DNA of 64,000 nucleotides from Bradyrhizobium erythrophlei (GCF_900142985.1 NZ_LT670849.1:806001-870000); one strand, 5' to 3'; counted from the first letter of the stretch, positions 27,285-37,153 are shown. The notes: generated by a model not told the origin, from the letters alone. A program made the numbers and translations.

Positions 27285-28256
27285 TCAGCCTGCCAAGACG
27301 ACTTTGCCAAACGGCCGATCCTCGATCAGATGACGCAAGGCATCGCCAGCTTCCGCGAAGGGGTAGACCCGCTCCACGATCGGCCTGACGGATCCATCCA
27401 GCACCAGCGGGATGACATCCCGCCACGCCGCGGCGATCGCGGCCGGCGATTGGGCGAACAATGAGAAGCCGGCCATCCGCGCGCGCTTCCAGATCAGGTC
27501 GGTCACATCGATGGTGGTTTTGCGTCCAGCGGAATAGCCCAACGTGATCAGAGTGCCGCCGAGGCCAAGGCTGCTCAACGCCTCGCTGGTCACGGCTCCG
27601 CCGATGCTCTCGATGACGATATCGACACCCTTGCCCGCCGTTATCCGGCGAACGCCGTCGGCGAGGCCTTCTGCGGATAGGTCAACCACATCATCGAAGC
27701 CGAGTTCGCTCGCCATGGCAGCTTTCGCGGCACTGCCGGCGGTCGATATCACCTTGCCGGCCCCCTGCGCGCGCGCGAGTTGATAGGTCGCGTTACCGAC
27801 CGAGCCGCCGATCCCTGGAGCCAGTACAGTCATGCCCGGCTTGAATCCGGCCAGCGTCAGCGTGACCTGCGCCGTCAGATAGGCCACGGGAATGCTGGCT
27901 GCGACGACGTCGTCAACCTCGTTGGGAACAAGCGCCAGATGTTCTGGCCTGACCAGCAGCCGTTCTTGCCACGTACCATTCTCGCCGACGCCATAGGGTC
28001 CTGTGAACATCACGCGGCTTCCCGCCGCGAGCCCGGAGTCGCCGGCGTCCTCAATAACGCCCGCACCCTCATTCCCGAGCACCAGCGGCGCCCTGGCTCG
28101 AGGGTGTCCACCTGACAGGATTGTGTATTCCAGCGGCGTCACACCGGCTGCCGTGATGCGCACGAGCACCCGATCCTTTGCCGATTCCGGTTTACCCAAT
28201 TCGACCTGCCGTAGACCGCCGTAGCCCGAGAAAGTGTTCGCCTCGATCGCCAGCAT
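27285..28256 (-). CDS. Medium-chain dehydrogenase / quinone oxidoreductase
   Basis: The 323-residue protein is an MDR enzyme of the quinone oxidoreductase type: GNEGAGVIEDAGDSGLAAGS, nucleotide-binding APGIGGSVGNATYQLARAQG and a final IEDRPFGKVVL. The zinc-ligand cysteines of alcohol dehydrogenases are absent. ATG 28256 is chosen because GGAG lies 6 bases before it; the ATGs at 28262 and 28268 lack one. It is first in a four-gene operon and faces the TetR gene at 28358 across a 101-base gap with two operator-like sites. Confidence 0.9.
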   Translation of the reverse strand: MLAIEANTFSGYGGLRQVELGKPESAKDRVLVRITAAGVTPLEYTILSGGHPRARAPLVLGNEGAGVIEDAGDSGLAAGSRVMFTGPYGVGENGTWQERLLVRPEHLALVPNEVDDVVAASIPVAYLTAQVTLTLAGFKPGMTVLAPGIGGSVGNATYQLARAQGAGKVISTAGSAAKAAMASELGFDDVVDLSAEGLADGVRRITAGKGVDIVIESIGGAVTSEALSSLGLGGTLITLGYSAGRKTTIDVTDLIWKRARMAGFSLFAQSPAAIAAAWRDVIPLVLDGSVRPIVERVYPFAEAGDALRHLIEDRPFGKVVLAG

Positions 28257-28274
28257 CGCCATCTCCATAAAGTG

Positions 28275-28314
28275 ACAGACCTGTCTGTACCTTTGACATT
28301 ACTGACAGGTCTGT
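28275..28314. promoter_or_regulatory. Paired operator-like sites GACAGGTCTGT
   Basis: ACAGACCTGTCTGT (28275-28288) is a near-perfect palindrome containing GACAGGTCTGT on its minus strand, and the same 11-mer occurs on the plus strand at 28304-28314. Both lie between the divergent MDR and TetR starts, where a TetR dimer would repress both genes. Confidence 0.65.
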
Positions 28315-28357
28315 TACATTGTCAACAAGGACACCAAAACGTGAGGAGTTTGCGGAT

Positions 28358-28951
28358 ATGAAGGCGGCAGCCCGAACCCGGCGAGGCGCCCCGGCCAAGG
28401 GCGAAGTAAGTGCCCGCGAGCGCATCCTCGCGACGGCAAACGAGTTGTTTTACCGTGAAGGCATCCGCGCCATCGGCGTCGACACGGTTGTCGAGCGGTC
28501 CGGCGTGTCGAAGACGAGCCTCTATCGGCTGTTTGAATCCAAGGACGCCTTGATCGCCGCCTTCGCTGCTGAACGCGATCGATCGTTCTGGATATGGTGG
28601 GATCACCTTGAGGAGCAGCACGCCGATGACCCGCGTGTTTTGCTGGACGCACTGCTCTCCGGGATCGCAGAGCGAATCGGGCGCCCTGCCTACCGCGGCT
28701 GTCCGTTCCTCAATCTGATGGCGGAGTTTCCCGACCGAAACCATCCTGGCCGGGTCGTCGCCCGGGGCAACAAGGAGGAAATGCGGGCGAGATTCGCGAC
28801 CATCGTTGCCAAGCTTGGCGCCGCACATCCCAAGCGGGTTGCGTCTCAATTGACGCTGATCGTCAACGGCGCCTACGCTATCGGCCACATCGCAAAACCG
28901 GCTGACCTGAGGGACGACCTCGTTGATGCCGCCCGGAAGCTGTTGGCGTAG
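28358..28951 (+). CDS. TetR-family transcription regulator
   Basis: The 197-residue protein has the TetR DNA-binding region (RERILATANELFYREG, SGVSKTSLYRLFESKDAL) and a C-terminal domain with YRGCPFLNLMAEFPD, the signature of a common subgroup. ATG 28358 follows AGGAG with a 9-base gap. It is divergent from the MDR-PanE-MaoC-SDR operon and probably represses it and itself through the paired sites in the gap. Confidence 0.92.
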   Translation: MKAAARTRRGAPAKGEVSARERILATANELFYREGIRAIGVDTVVERSGVSKTSLYRLFESKDALIAAFAAERDRSFWIWWDHLEEQHADDPRVLLDALLSGIAERIGRPAYRGCPFLNLMAEFPDRNHPGRVVARGNKEEMRARFATIVAKLGAAHPKRVASQLTLIVNGAYAIGHIAKPADLRDDLVDAARKLLA

Positions 28952-29096
28952 TGGTCCGATCTTGCGCACAAGCGATGGTCCTGATTGTCGACAATCCACG
29001 CCCGCCCGCCGCACCGATTTTCGCTGAGCCGACGGGAGCAGTCTGGCGGCCGAGATAGCGCCGCGTCTCGACAACCTAACGACACCTACAGCCGAT

Positions 29097-30389
29097 CTAC
29101 GTGGCCGGCGCGTCGAGAACTGGCCGCACGCTGCTGCCGTCGCCAAGATTGATCGGTGGATTGAGAATGACCTGATCCCCGGCCCGGATTCCGCTGTCGA
29201 CTTCGACCCGGGTGCCCAGATCGCGCTTCACGTTGATTTTGCGGAACTCGGCCTTGCCATTGTTGACAACTGCCACCTGGATTCCGTTGCGATTGAAGAT
29301 GAGCGCATCGGCCGGCACCAAAAGGCTGGGCGTCTTGCGCGGGATATGAAGCTCGACAGCGCAGTAAACACCAGCCGAGAGCACGCCGTCGGAATTGGCA
29401 ATATCGATTTCGGTCAAGAGCGTACGGGTGCCGCTCTGCAGCGCCTCGGCTATCCGGGTTACCTTGCCGCGAAACTCGCGATCGGCAAGTTCGGGCACGC
29501 GCACGACCGCCTCAACGCCCGGTGTCACGCCGAATGCCGCATCTTGGGGCACGTAGACTGATACGCGGATAACGTCCTGCTGCATCATCTCGAACATGAA
29601 GGTGCCACTTGCGGCATTGCCTTGCACGAGGCTGCCAACGTCGACATTGCGCTGGGTGACAACACCATCGAACGGTGCGACGACCGAAGCATAGTCCCGG
29701 TTCTGCCGCAGCACTTGGAGCAAGTTTTGTTGGGACGAGACGTTAGCCTCGGCAACCGCGACCGCCGCCACACGCGCTTGCAAACCCAGGCGGTCGGTGT
29801 CGCCTTGCTGCGGAGTGACCCAGCCTTTCTGGACAAGAGGCGCGTCGCGATCCCAAGTCACCTGCGCCAGATCACGATTCGCCCGTGCCTGCTCCAGTCC
29901 CGATTTGAGCTGATCGAGTGTCGCTTCGTTCTGCGAAATCTGATGGTCGAGTTCAGGGACCGCAAGGTTCGCCAGCAGATCTCCTGCCTTGATGTGATCG
30001 CCGATGTCGACGTGACGCTTGGCGATGTAGCCGGTTGCGCGGGCATAGATGTTGGCGGCGGCGAATGCGGCCGTCGTACCCGGAAGGGTGACCGAAACCG
30101 TGACGGGGTTCGCCGCGACCGTTGCGACACGAAGGCTGGGCACGAAATCGCGGTCGTGCCTGGCTGTCGCCATGACCTCTTGCTTCAGGGCATGGTTTCC
30201 CCATCCGCCCAGCATGAGACCGCTGGCAAGCAACAGCGATCCGCCGAGCGCGAATAGACGCCCGCCCCGCCGGCGGCGCACCTGGGTGCGACGTCCTGGC
30301 TCTTTCTCGATCACGCGGCGGAACGTGGGGCCGTCTAGTCGATGCCGCTCGATTGCGTCATTGCTGTCGTGTCGAAACAGATCATTCAT
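29097..30389 (-). CDS. RND efflux periplasmic adaptor (membrane fusion protein)
   Basis: The 430-residue protein has one N-terminal membrane anchor (RLFALGGSLLLASGLMLGGW), a lipoyl half-motif region (GYIAKRHVDIGDHIKAGDLL), a coiled-coil hairpin (residues about 150-220) and beta-barrel blocks (VVAPFDGVVTQRNVDVGSLV). It links the RND pump to an outer-membrane channel. Its start overlaps the pump stop by 8 bases. No outer-membrane channel gene is adjacent. Substrate unknown. Confidence 0.93.
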   Translation of the reverse strand: MNDLFRHDSNDAIERHRLDGPTFRRVIEKEPGRRTQVRRRRGGRLFALGGSLLLASGLMLGGWGNHALKQEVMATARHDRDFVPSLRVATVAANPVTVSVTLPGTTAAFAAANIYARATGYIAKRHVDIGDHIKAGDLLANLAVPELDHQISQNEATLDQLKSGLEQARANRDLAQVTWDRDAPLVQKGWVTPQQGDTDRLGLQARVAAVAVAEANVSSQQNLLQVLRQNRDYASVVAPFDGVVTQRNVDVGSLVQGNAASGTFMFEMMQQDVIRVSVYVPQDAAFGVTPGVEAVVRVPELADREFRGKVTRIAEALQSGTRTLLTEIDIANSDGVLSAGVYCAVELHIPRKTPSLLVPADALIFNRNGIQVAVVNNGKAEFRKINVKRDLGTRVEVDSGIRAGDQVILNPPINLGDGSSVRPVLDAPAT

Positions 30390-33300
30390 TGGGGAGTTCC
30401 TCAAATATGCCATAGGCGGCGACGCCGTCGTTGCGCTTGCGAAGCATGGCAAACAGATAGGGGACGATCAGCAGGGTGGTGGGAGTGGCAAACAGAATCC
30501 CGCCGATCACGGCACGCGCCAGCGCCGCATTCTGCTCTTCTCCGGGACCGCCAATCGCCATCGGGATCATACCGACGACCATCGCCGCTGCCGTCATCAG
30601 TACGGGCCTGATGCGGGTACGACCCGCGTCAAGGGCAGCTCGAAAGGCGCTCCTTCCCTTGAGCTGCTGCTCACGCGCGAACGTGACCAGAAGAATGGAA
30701 TTCGCCGACGCAACACCGACGGCCATGATTGCCCCCATTAGCGATGGGACGTTGAGCGTCGTGCCGGTCATGAACAGCATCGTGACGATGCCGCAGAAGG
30801 TTGCCGGCAACGCCAGAATCACCACCAACGGGTCACCAAAGTTCTGGTAGTTGACGACCATCAGCAGGTAGACGAATACGGCCGCGAACAGCAGTCCGAT
30901 GCCGAGATTCCGGAAGGAATCGCGCATGCTCTGGATCTGTCCGAGAATCTTGATGGTGTTGCCAGGCTTGAGCTCCTTCTGCAGCTCGGCGACGATCTCG
31001 CCGATGTCGCTCGCCACACCACCGAGATCGCGGCCCTGCGCGCTGGCATAGATGTCGTAGACGGGCTGAATATTGGTCTGGTTCAGATTCGTCGGAACGC
31101 TCTCACGCTTGATTGTCGCAACGTTGCTCAACAACCCCGGTATCGGCGGGCCGTTGGCCGCGAGCGCGGTCGATACCGGCGTGTTGCCGATCTCGTTGAG
31201 CGAGCTCACCAGGCGTTCCGGCGTCTGGACCGCGATGTAATAGGGAATGCCGGCAGCCGGATCGGTCCAGAAGTTGGGGGTCACCTGTTGCGACGAACTG
31301 AGGCTGGTATTGAGGCCGGTGGCGATGGCCTGTGCGTTGAGCCCCAGCTGCAGCGCCCGCGAACGGTCGATGTCGACCAAGAAGGCCGGTGCGTTGAGCT
31401 CCTGCTGAAGGTGGGTATCGGCCATACCCGGAATGGCTGCAAGACGGCGGCGCAGCTCCTCGGCGACGCGCCTGTTGTTTGCGCGATCGCGACCGACGAC
31501 CCGAACGTCGATCTGGGCCGGCAGTCCGAAATTGAGGACCTGCGTGATCATGTCGGCCGCCTGGAAGTAAAAGGTTGCGGATGGAAATGCGGTCGGCAGC
31601 ACCTCGCGCAGCTTGCGTACATATCCTGCCGTCGGCGCGTGCCCCTCCTTCAACGACACCAGGATCACGCCATCATTGACGTTGATCGTCGATCCGTCGG
31701 TGAACGCGAGGTTGTACACCCGTTGCGGCAGGCCGATATCATCAACGATCAGGTCACGATCCTCCTCAGGAATGACCTCGCGGATCTTGTCTTCGACCTC
31801 CTGGAAGATGCGCTCGGTCGCCTCGATACGAGTTGCTGCCGGCGCCCGGACATGAAGCTTGATCTGTCCGCCGTCGATGTCGGGAAAGAAGTCGCGACCC
31901 ACCATCGTCGCCATGACGCCGCCCAGCGTGAGCATTGCCACCGCGATGACCGGAACGATGAAGCGCCGCTTCAGCAACATGGTCAGCACACGGACATAAC
32001 CGCGGCGAAACAGCTCGAAACCGTGCTCGAAACGCTGGTGCAACCGTGCGAACAGGTTGCCCGATCCACCCGTTCCACCGTGGTGTTCGCCCTTGAGCAG
32101 CAGGCCGATCATCACCGGGGTCAGGGTCCTCGAGAGCCCGTACGACGCGAGCATCGCGAACACCACCGCAAGCCCGAGTGGCGTGAACAGGAATTTTGCG
32201 GGCCCTTCGAGGAACACCACCGACGTGAACACGCAGCTGATCGCAAGCGTCGAGACCATGGTCGGTACTGCGATGCCGGCAGATCCATGCAGCGTCGCCG
32301 CGGCGAGATTCATGCCTTCGCCGCGCAGCCGGTGGGTATTCTCGATCGTGACAGTCGAATCGTCGACCAGGATGCCGACTGCAAGCGCCATGCCGCCGAG
32401 CGTCATCGTGTTCAGCGTGTGGCCCATGAAGTATAGAATGACGATCGAGGTGAGGATCGAGAGCGGGATCGAGATCAATACGATCAGGGTCGACCGCCAT
32501 GACCCAAGAAACAGCAGGATCATCAGCCCGGTGAGGCCGGCCGAAATTGCTCCCTCACGCAGCACGCCAGCAATCGACGCGGTGACGAGCTTCGATTGAT
32601 CGAACAGCTCGTTGATGCTGAGGCCGGGCGGCGCCGCCGCGCGAGCAACCTCGAGAACCTTGCGGACCCCTTTGACAACCGCCACCGTCGAGGCGTTGCC
32701 GTTCTTCAGCACGGTCAGCAACACAGAGCGCCGGCCGTCGTTGCGCACGACGTTCTGCTGCACGGCCCAGCCGTCATGCACCTGACCGACATCCTTGACG
32801 AACACGGTCTGCCCATTGACATATTTGACTGGAATGTCGTTGAGATCGCTGATGCTCTTGGGCATCGCGTTGGTACGGACCGTGTATTGCGTGTCGCCGA
32901 TCTTGGCGAGGCCGGAAGGCAAGGTCAGGTTCTGCGCATTGACCGCGTTCACCACGTCAGTCGGCGTCAGTCCTCTGGACTGAAGCTTGAGCGGATCGAT
33001 ATCCACCATGATCTGCCGGTACTTTCCGCCGTCGGGAGTTGGAAAGGTCACGCCCGGAACGGGCGCCAGCTGCTGACGCAGTTGGTAATATCCGTAGTCA
33101 TAGAGCTGCTGCTCGTTGAGACGATCCGATTTTAGACTGAGTTGCAGTACTGGAACGCTCGAGGCGTTGTACTGCACCACGATCGGCGGTTGAATACCCG
33201 CCGGCATCAGTGCACGGATTGCATTGGTCCCGGCGACGATTTGCGAGATCGCGAGGTCGAGGTTGACGTCGGGCTGGAAGTAGATCTTCTGCACCGAGAT

Positions 33301-33564
33301 GCCGTTCAGCGTCTGCGCTTCCATGTTCTTGATGCCGGTCACGCTAGAGCTGATAATATATTGACTATAGGTTGTGACGCGCTGCTCCATCTCCGGCACA
33401 CTCAGGCCCGTGTACTGCCAGATGACCGTGACCACCGGAATGTTGATCTCCGGGAAGATGTCTTCCGGCATGACCATGATCGCGGAGGTGCCGAGAAACA
33501 CGATAAAGGCAGCTAGAACGTAGAACGTGTACGGAAATCTCAAGGCAAACCGAACGATACCCAT
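30382..33564 (-). CDS. RND efflux pump, inner-membrane transporter
   Basis: The 1060-residue protein has the AcrB-type layout: TM1 (FPYTFYVLAAFIVFLG), two large periplasmic loops, and the proton-relay aspartates in GILVDDSTVTIENTHR near residue 400, with 12 expected membrane segments. It matches the hydrophobe/amphiphile efflux group rather than metal exporters. The gene comes first and the adaptor second, the reverse of acrAB order. GAGG with a 7-base gap precedes the ATG. Confidence 0.95.
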   Translation of the reverse strand: MGIVRFALRFPYTFYVLAAFIVFLGTSAIMVMPEDIFPEINIPVVTVIWQYTGLSVPEMEQRVTTYSQYIISSSVTGIKNMEAQTLNGISVQKIYFQPDVNLDLAISQIVAGTNAIRALMPAGIQPPIVVQYNASSVPVLQLSLKSDRLNEQQLYDYGYYQLRQQLAPVPGVTFPTPDGGKYRQIMVDIDPLKLQSRGLTPTDVVNAVNAQNLTLPSGLAKIGDTQYTVRTNAMPKSISDLNDIPVKYVNGQTVFVKDVGQVHDGWAVQQNVVRNDGRRSVLLTVLKNGNASTVAVVKGVRKVLEVARAAAPPGLSINELFDQSKLVTASIAGVLREGAISAGLTGLMILLFLGSWRSTLIVLISIPLSILTSIVILYFMGHTLNTMTLGGMALAVGILVDDSTVTIENTHRLRGEGMNLAAATLHGSAGIAVPTMVSTLAISCVFTSVVFLEGPAKFLFTPLGLAVVFAMLASYGLSRTLTPVMIGLLLKGEHHGGTGGSGNLFARLHQRFEHGFELFRRGYVRVLTMLLKRRFIVPVIAVAMLTLGGVMATMVGRDFFPDIDGGQIKLHVRAPAATRIEATERIFQEVEDKIREVIPEEDRDLIVDDIGLPQRVYNLAFTDGSTINVNDGVILVSLKEGHAPTAGYVRKLREVLPTAFPSATFYFQAADMITQVLNFGLPAQIDVRVVGRDRANNRRVAEELRRRLAAIPGMADTHLQQELNAPAFLVDIDRSRALQLGLNAQAIATGLNTSLSSSQQVTPNFWTDPAAGIPYYIAVQTPERLVSSLNEIGNTPVSTALAANGPPIPGLLSNVATIKRESVPTNLNQTNIQPVYDIYASAQGRDLGGVASDIGEIVAELQKELKPGNTIKILGQIQSMRDSFRNLGIGLLFAAVFVYLLMVVNYQNFGDPLVVILALPATFCGIVTMLFMTGTTLNVPSLMGAIMAVGVASANSILLVTFAREQQLKGRSAFRAALDAGRTRIRPVLMTAAAMVVGMIPMAIGGPGEEQNAALARAVIGGILFATPTTLLIVPYLFAMLRKRNDGVAAYGIFEELPNE

Positions 33565-33865
33565 TGAATTGCCTCACCTCGCTTGTCGATGATTTGCGTG
33601 TCGACGCGTGCAAGTGGGGCTCCTGCCTTGGGGAATAATCCCACTTTTGCTCGCATCACCTTTGCGCTTTTTGGGGAAATCAGTGGTTCTCCACGGCCGC
33701 TCGTCGAACCGGCGAAAAATAATCCACAACAAGCAGGCTCCAGAGAAGAAACCTGCCGACGAACGCCGTGATTGCAGCGATCATCCGATGCATGTGTGAG
33801 GCAAATCGGCTGCACGGATTTTTTACCTGGCGCCTCTGCAGATTCACCTGCGCGTGGTTTTGAAA
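33565..33865. other. Intergenic region upstream of the RND operon
   Basis: No supported gene. The region between the RND start and the small membrane-protein gene must hold the promoter of the pump; I see no convincing operator palindrome. Confidence 0.45.
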
Positions 33866-34066
33866 TCAGTCGCGGGCGTCATGGCTCCGCGACACCACGA
33901 TGGTGTCGCGCGGTGCAGCCTGACCGACCGGCTTAGTGCCCAGCTGGACGAGGTTGAACAAGACCGAGATCAGGATAGCCGGGAGAACGTCTCCGCGCGC
34001 AAAGGCAACGCTGGCCGCGATGAAGACAGCCTTCAGGCTGTTTACTACTGCGAGAAGCTTTGGCAT
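33866..34066 (-). CDS. Small membrane-associated hypothetical protein
   Basis: This 66-residue reading frame starts at an ATG with GGAG 7 bases upstream and contains two hydrophobic helices (LLAVVNSLKAVFIAASVAFA and VLPAILISVLFNLVQLG). It is divergent from the LysR gene at 34223, with 156 bases between. A small inner-membrane protein is likely; function unknown. Confidence 0.5.
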   Translation of the reverse strand: MPKLLAVVNSLKAVFIAASVAFARGDVLPAILISVLFNLVQLGTKPVGQAAPRDTIVVSRSHDARD

Positions 34067-34222
34067 CGAACAGCTCCGCTTTTTCTTCCGCTGGCAATGG
34101 TGAAGCAGAACCTGGTTTACCCGCATCGCCGGTCTGCCATGCTGCCACCAACCTAGTCCTCTTGCATCGGAAGGATTAGTTCGAACGTCGTTGAATGATC
34201 TTTGCGTTCTAGGAGGAAATCG

Positions 34223-35215
34223 ATGGACATTCTCGGTGCCCTCGGAATCCTGGTGCGGGTAGTGGAGACTGGCTCTTTCTCGGCTGTCGCCCGTGAGCGC
34301 GGCCTCAGCCAAGCCGCGGTCGCGCGTCAGGTCTCGCAGTTGGAAGACCACTTCAGAGTCCGACTCTTTCATCGCACGACGCGAAAGCTTAATTTGACTG
34401 ACGACGGGCAGATGCTGATGGGCTTGGCGCGACCCGTGCTGGACGGGGTCGAAGGAATCGAAGCCGCCCTCGGACAGCAGAGCGCATTGCCGGTTGGCTT
34501 GGTGCGCGTGGGTGTCACGGTGGCGACGAGCCGCTTCCTTTCGCTCCGTCTGCCGTCCTTGCTCATTGATCACCCGCGGTTGAAAGTCGAGCTCGTGGTC
34601 GGTGATCGGGTCAATGACCTGATTGAAGACCGGCTCGACTTTGCCATGCGCGCCGGTGAAATCACGGATGCCTCACTGGTGGTGCGCCGAAGCGGGACCG
34701 CGATGCGCGTTGTCGTGGCAGCGCCAACCTACGTCAAGCTGCACGGTGAGCCATCCAGTCCTGCCGAACTCGCAAACCATATCTGCATTGTGCACGACAC
34801 TGGACCGGATTCGGACGTATGGACTTTTGTCACTCGGGAGGGTCCCGAGGGATTCCGGGTGTCCGGCGGATTTCTCGCCAACGATGGGCGTGCGGCACAC
34901 CTAGCCGCACGGACCGGATATGGCATCGCTCATCTCAGCTTGCTCGAAGTCTTCGATGATCTCCGTAGCGGCGCCCTGGTTCGCTTATTGAGCGGCTTTC
35001 CCACTCCCGGCGTTCCGGTCAACTTGGTTTATCCATCGCGACGGCATCTTGCGCCAAGAACACGTCTTGTGATGGATTTTATCTGGGAGCAGTTTCGACA
35101 AGTCCTGGCGGAGCTTCGAACGGCATCGGATGAGGGTGCATTAGGCCAGCACCGCGCTGACGTGCGTTCGAGAGACCTTGATCTGGAGATCAAGCCAGTG
35201 GTCACCAGTTCTTAA
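34223..35215 (+). CDS. LysR-family transcription regulator
   Basis: The 330-residue protein has the LysR winged helix (LGILVRVVETGSFSAVARER, LSQAAVARQVSQLEDHF, HRTTRKLNLTDDG) and effector domain. AGGAGG precedes the ATG by 7 bases. Its leader (TTGAATGATCTTTGCGTT and AGGAAATCG) recurs in decayed form at three other places in the window. A strong terminator follows the stop by 50 bases. Confidence 0.92.
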   Translation: MDILGALGILVRVVETGSFSAVARERGLSQAAVARQVSQLEDHFRVRLFHRTTRKLNLTDDGQMLMGLARPVLDGVEGIEAALGQQSALPVGLVRVGVTVATSRFLSLRLPSLLIDHPRLKVELVVGDRVNDLIEDRLDFAMRAGEITDASLVVRRSGTAMRVVVAAPTYVKLHGEPSSPAELANHICIVHDTGPDSDVWTFVTREGPEGFRVSGGFLANDGRAAHLAARTGYGIAHLSLLEVFDDLRSGALVRLLSGFPTPGVPVNLVYPSRRHLAPRTRLVMDFIWEQFRQVLAELRTASDEGALGQHRADVRSRDLDLEIKPVVTSS

Positions 35216-35264
35216 GAGCGCCCTCCCCGCATTATTGGTGCATAGGCGTCTGTCTTGCGAACAC

Positions 35265-35293
35265 AAAAAGGGCGGCCCAGGGCCGCCCTTTTT
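35265..35293. terminator. Bidirectional intrinsic terminator
   Basis: AAAAAGGGCGGCC-CAG-GGCCGCCCTTTTT is a 13-base perfect stem with a 3-base loop, flanked by A and T runs so that it works on both strands. It separates the convergent LysR gene (34223) and the small secreted protein gene (35570). Confidence 0.95.
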
Positions 35294-35330
35294 CGTAACG
35301 CAAACCTCACGTCTTTCATCCGCTTGTGAG

Positions 35331-35570
35331 TCAGTTGAACGTGTTTCTCCGTTCGAAGTCACCGGAGGACGTTCCGCGATCGAAGCCGTTGCCCCTGTCA
35401 AAGCCGTACGCTTCATAAGGCGATCCGTAGCTGAGACCTCGCGCATGTTGGACCGGCGACATTCGGTGAGAATAGCTGTAGTGATGGTGATCACGTTGTG
35501 GCGTTGCCACCGCTGGCGATGCGACCAATAGTGAAAGAGTTGCCGCTCCAATCAATTTGAGATTTGTCAT
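35331..35570 (-). CDS. Small secreted hypothetical protein, His/Tyr/Gly-rich
   Basis: The 79-residue precursor has a signal peptide (KLIGAATLSLLVASPAVATP) and a mature part rich in H, Y, G, R and F (RDHHHYSYSHRMSP, FDRGNGFDRG). AGGAGAAGAGTC precedes the ATG. The histidine cluster could bind metal. No family recognised. It runs into the bidirectional terminator. Confidence 0.65.
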   Translation of the reverse strand: MTNLKLIGAATLSLLVASPAVATPQRDHHHYSYSHRMSPVQHARGLSYGSPYEAYGFDRGNGFDRGTSSGDFERRNTFN

Positions 35571-35648
35571 GACTCTTCTCCTTTTTCGTCTGGTCAGCAG
35601 TCGATGCAAGCGATTCTCGCAACATCTGCTGAGACGCTGCCGACATAA

Positions 35649-35740
35649 CCCTCTTGCATTGGTGGGATTAGCCCGCGTTTGCTTGAATGATTTTTACGTT
35701 TTTCGAGGAAATCGAGAGCGGAATGCGCGTTGCCCGCGTT
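35649..35740 (+). pseudogene. Relic of a LysR gene leader
   Basis: CCTCTTGCAT-GG-GGATTAG, then TTGAATGATTTTTACGTTTT and GAGGAAATCGA repeat, with few changes, the 67 bases before the intact LysR gene at 34223 (CCTCTTGCATCGG, GGATTAG, TTGAATGATCTTTGCGTT, AGGAAATCGA). Where the coding part should begin (after 35714) the match fades, so only the leader remains. Confidence 0.6.
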
Positions 35741-35839
35741 GGTGTGCGCTAATCATCCTACGTTCGATCGCCATGTATGAGGTTGACGCTGCTGTCCAAG
35801 GAGCGTTGCTGATTGATCGCAGCACAAAAGAATCGAGCC

Positions 35840-37054
35840 CTAAGGACCGCCCTCATGCGTTGTCGCGGCGAGAACGAGGGTCACTATGCTTACGATGGCG
35901 ATCGCGGCAGCGCCAAGATAGACGGCAAGCCCGAGCCCCCACGCTGTGGCAACGACGCCGAGCACCAAGGCAAGAACCGACATTGAAAGATAGCCAACGA
36001 GGTAGAGCGCGGAAAACACCGCTCCGCGATGATGCGACGAACCCGTGTTGAGGAGTCCTAATCCGCCAACGAACAGCAGGCTGTACGCGGCACCGGAGGT
36101 CGCCGTCGCTACGAGATATGTAAGCAGGTCGTGCCGGCTGACCGCCAAGGCGAGCAAGCTCATTCCGAAAGCCGAAGCCACCGCGCCGATACACAGTGCG
36201 ATCCGCGAGGAAAGACGCTTCGCAACGATTCCGACCGGAGCCAGCACGATCGGAAACAGGGCGAGGATAGCACCGTTCAGAAGGGCATTGGACGAACCGA
36301 TGAGATCGTGTTCGACCTGCCCGCCGAATGACAGTACGAGCACGCCGAACGTGTACGCCACCATCATGGCCGTTGAAGCCGTTGCAAAATCTCGACGCAT
36401 ATCTTTCGGAACGAAAGGCATGCGCGGCCGCCAGTCACCTTTCGCTTCACGGGCCGCATGGCGCGGCAGGAACCACGTTGCGATCGTCAGGAATGCCAAC
36501 AGCACGGCAAGCACCCAAAAGCAGAGACGCGTTGGCCACGGACCGTATTCGGTCAACGCGCCGCCTACGAGCAAGGCGGCGGCAAAGCCCCCCGCTTGCG
36601 CCATCATCGTAAGCGACGCCGCGCGCCTGGCGTCTTGATGGCTGCTGAACTCCAGAATGGCCGCGGTTGAGGTACCTGCCGATAAACCGACGCCGACACC
36701 CATGAAATCCCGGCCGGCAAATACCCACCAGATGTCGGGCGCGACGGCGAAAAGCACTGCGCCGACGAGGGAAGCGCCGAGACCCAGCAACATCGCCGCG
36801 CGGCGGCCGATTTGGTCAGAGATGCCGCCAAACCCGACCAACATGGCGACTACGGCTATTGGAAACACGGCGAAAATCGCGGTCGTCACCGTGTGAGTAA
36901 GATGCCACTCCTGGGCATAGAGGCGATAAGTGAGAGCCGGGGCAGCACTGGCCCAAAGCGTGTGACCAGCCACGCCCGTCGAAACCACTAGGCTCGCACG
37001 TCGTCCAAGCACGAAGCTGGCACTAGCCACGCGGTGATCCTTGTTGATCGGCAC
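35840..37054 (-). CDS. MFS transporter
   Basis: The 404-residue protein has twelve predicted membrane segments and the major facilitator loop signature GFGGISDQIGRRAAMLLG between segments 2 and 3. The start is GTG at 37054 with AAGGA 8 bases upstream. It is the downstream end of the long minus-strand reductase cluster and may export or import its substrate. Specificity cannot be read. Confidence 0.9.
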   Translation of the reverse strand: MPINKDHRVASASFVLGRRASLVVSTGVAGHTLWASAAPALTYRLYAQEWHLTHTVTTAIFAVFPIAVVAMLVGFGGISDQIGRRAAMLLGLGASLVGAVLFAVAPDIWWVFAGRDFMGVGVGLSAGTSTAAILEFSSHQDARRAASLTMMAQAGGFAAALLVGGALTEYGPWPTRLCFWVLAVLLAFLTIATWFLPRHAAREAKGDWRPRMPFVPKDMRRDFATASTAMMVAYTFGVLVLSFGGQVEHDLIGSSNALLNGAILALFPIVLAPVGIVAKRLSSRIALCIGAVASAFGMSLLALAVSRHDLLTYLVATATSGAAYSLLFVGGLGLLNTGSSHHRGAVFSALYLVGYLSMSVLALVLGVVATAWGLGLAVYLGAAAIAIVSIVTLVLAATTHEGGP

Positions 37055-37153
37055 GAAGTCGTTCCTTCGACCATCACGCGTTCCTCGCGTCCGAAAGCGC
37101 TGTTCGACGCCGGTCTCTCATCGAACGCACGCGAACTACGGGCCGCCGATCGC

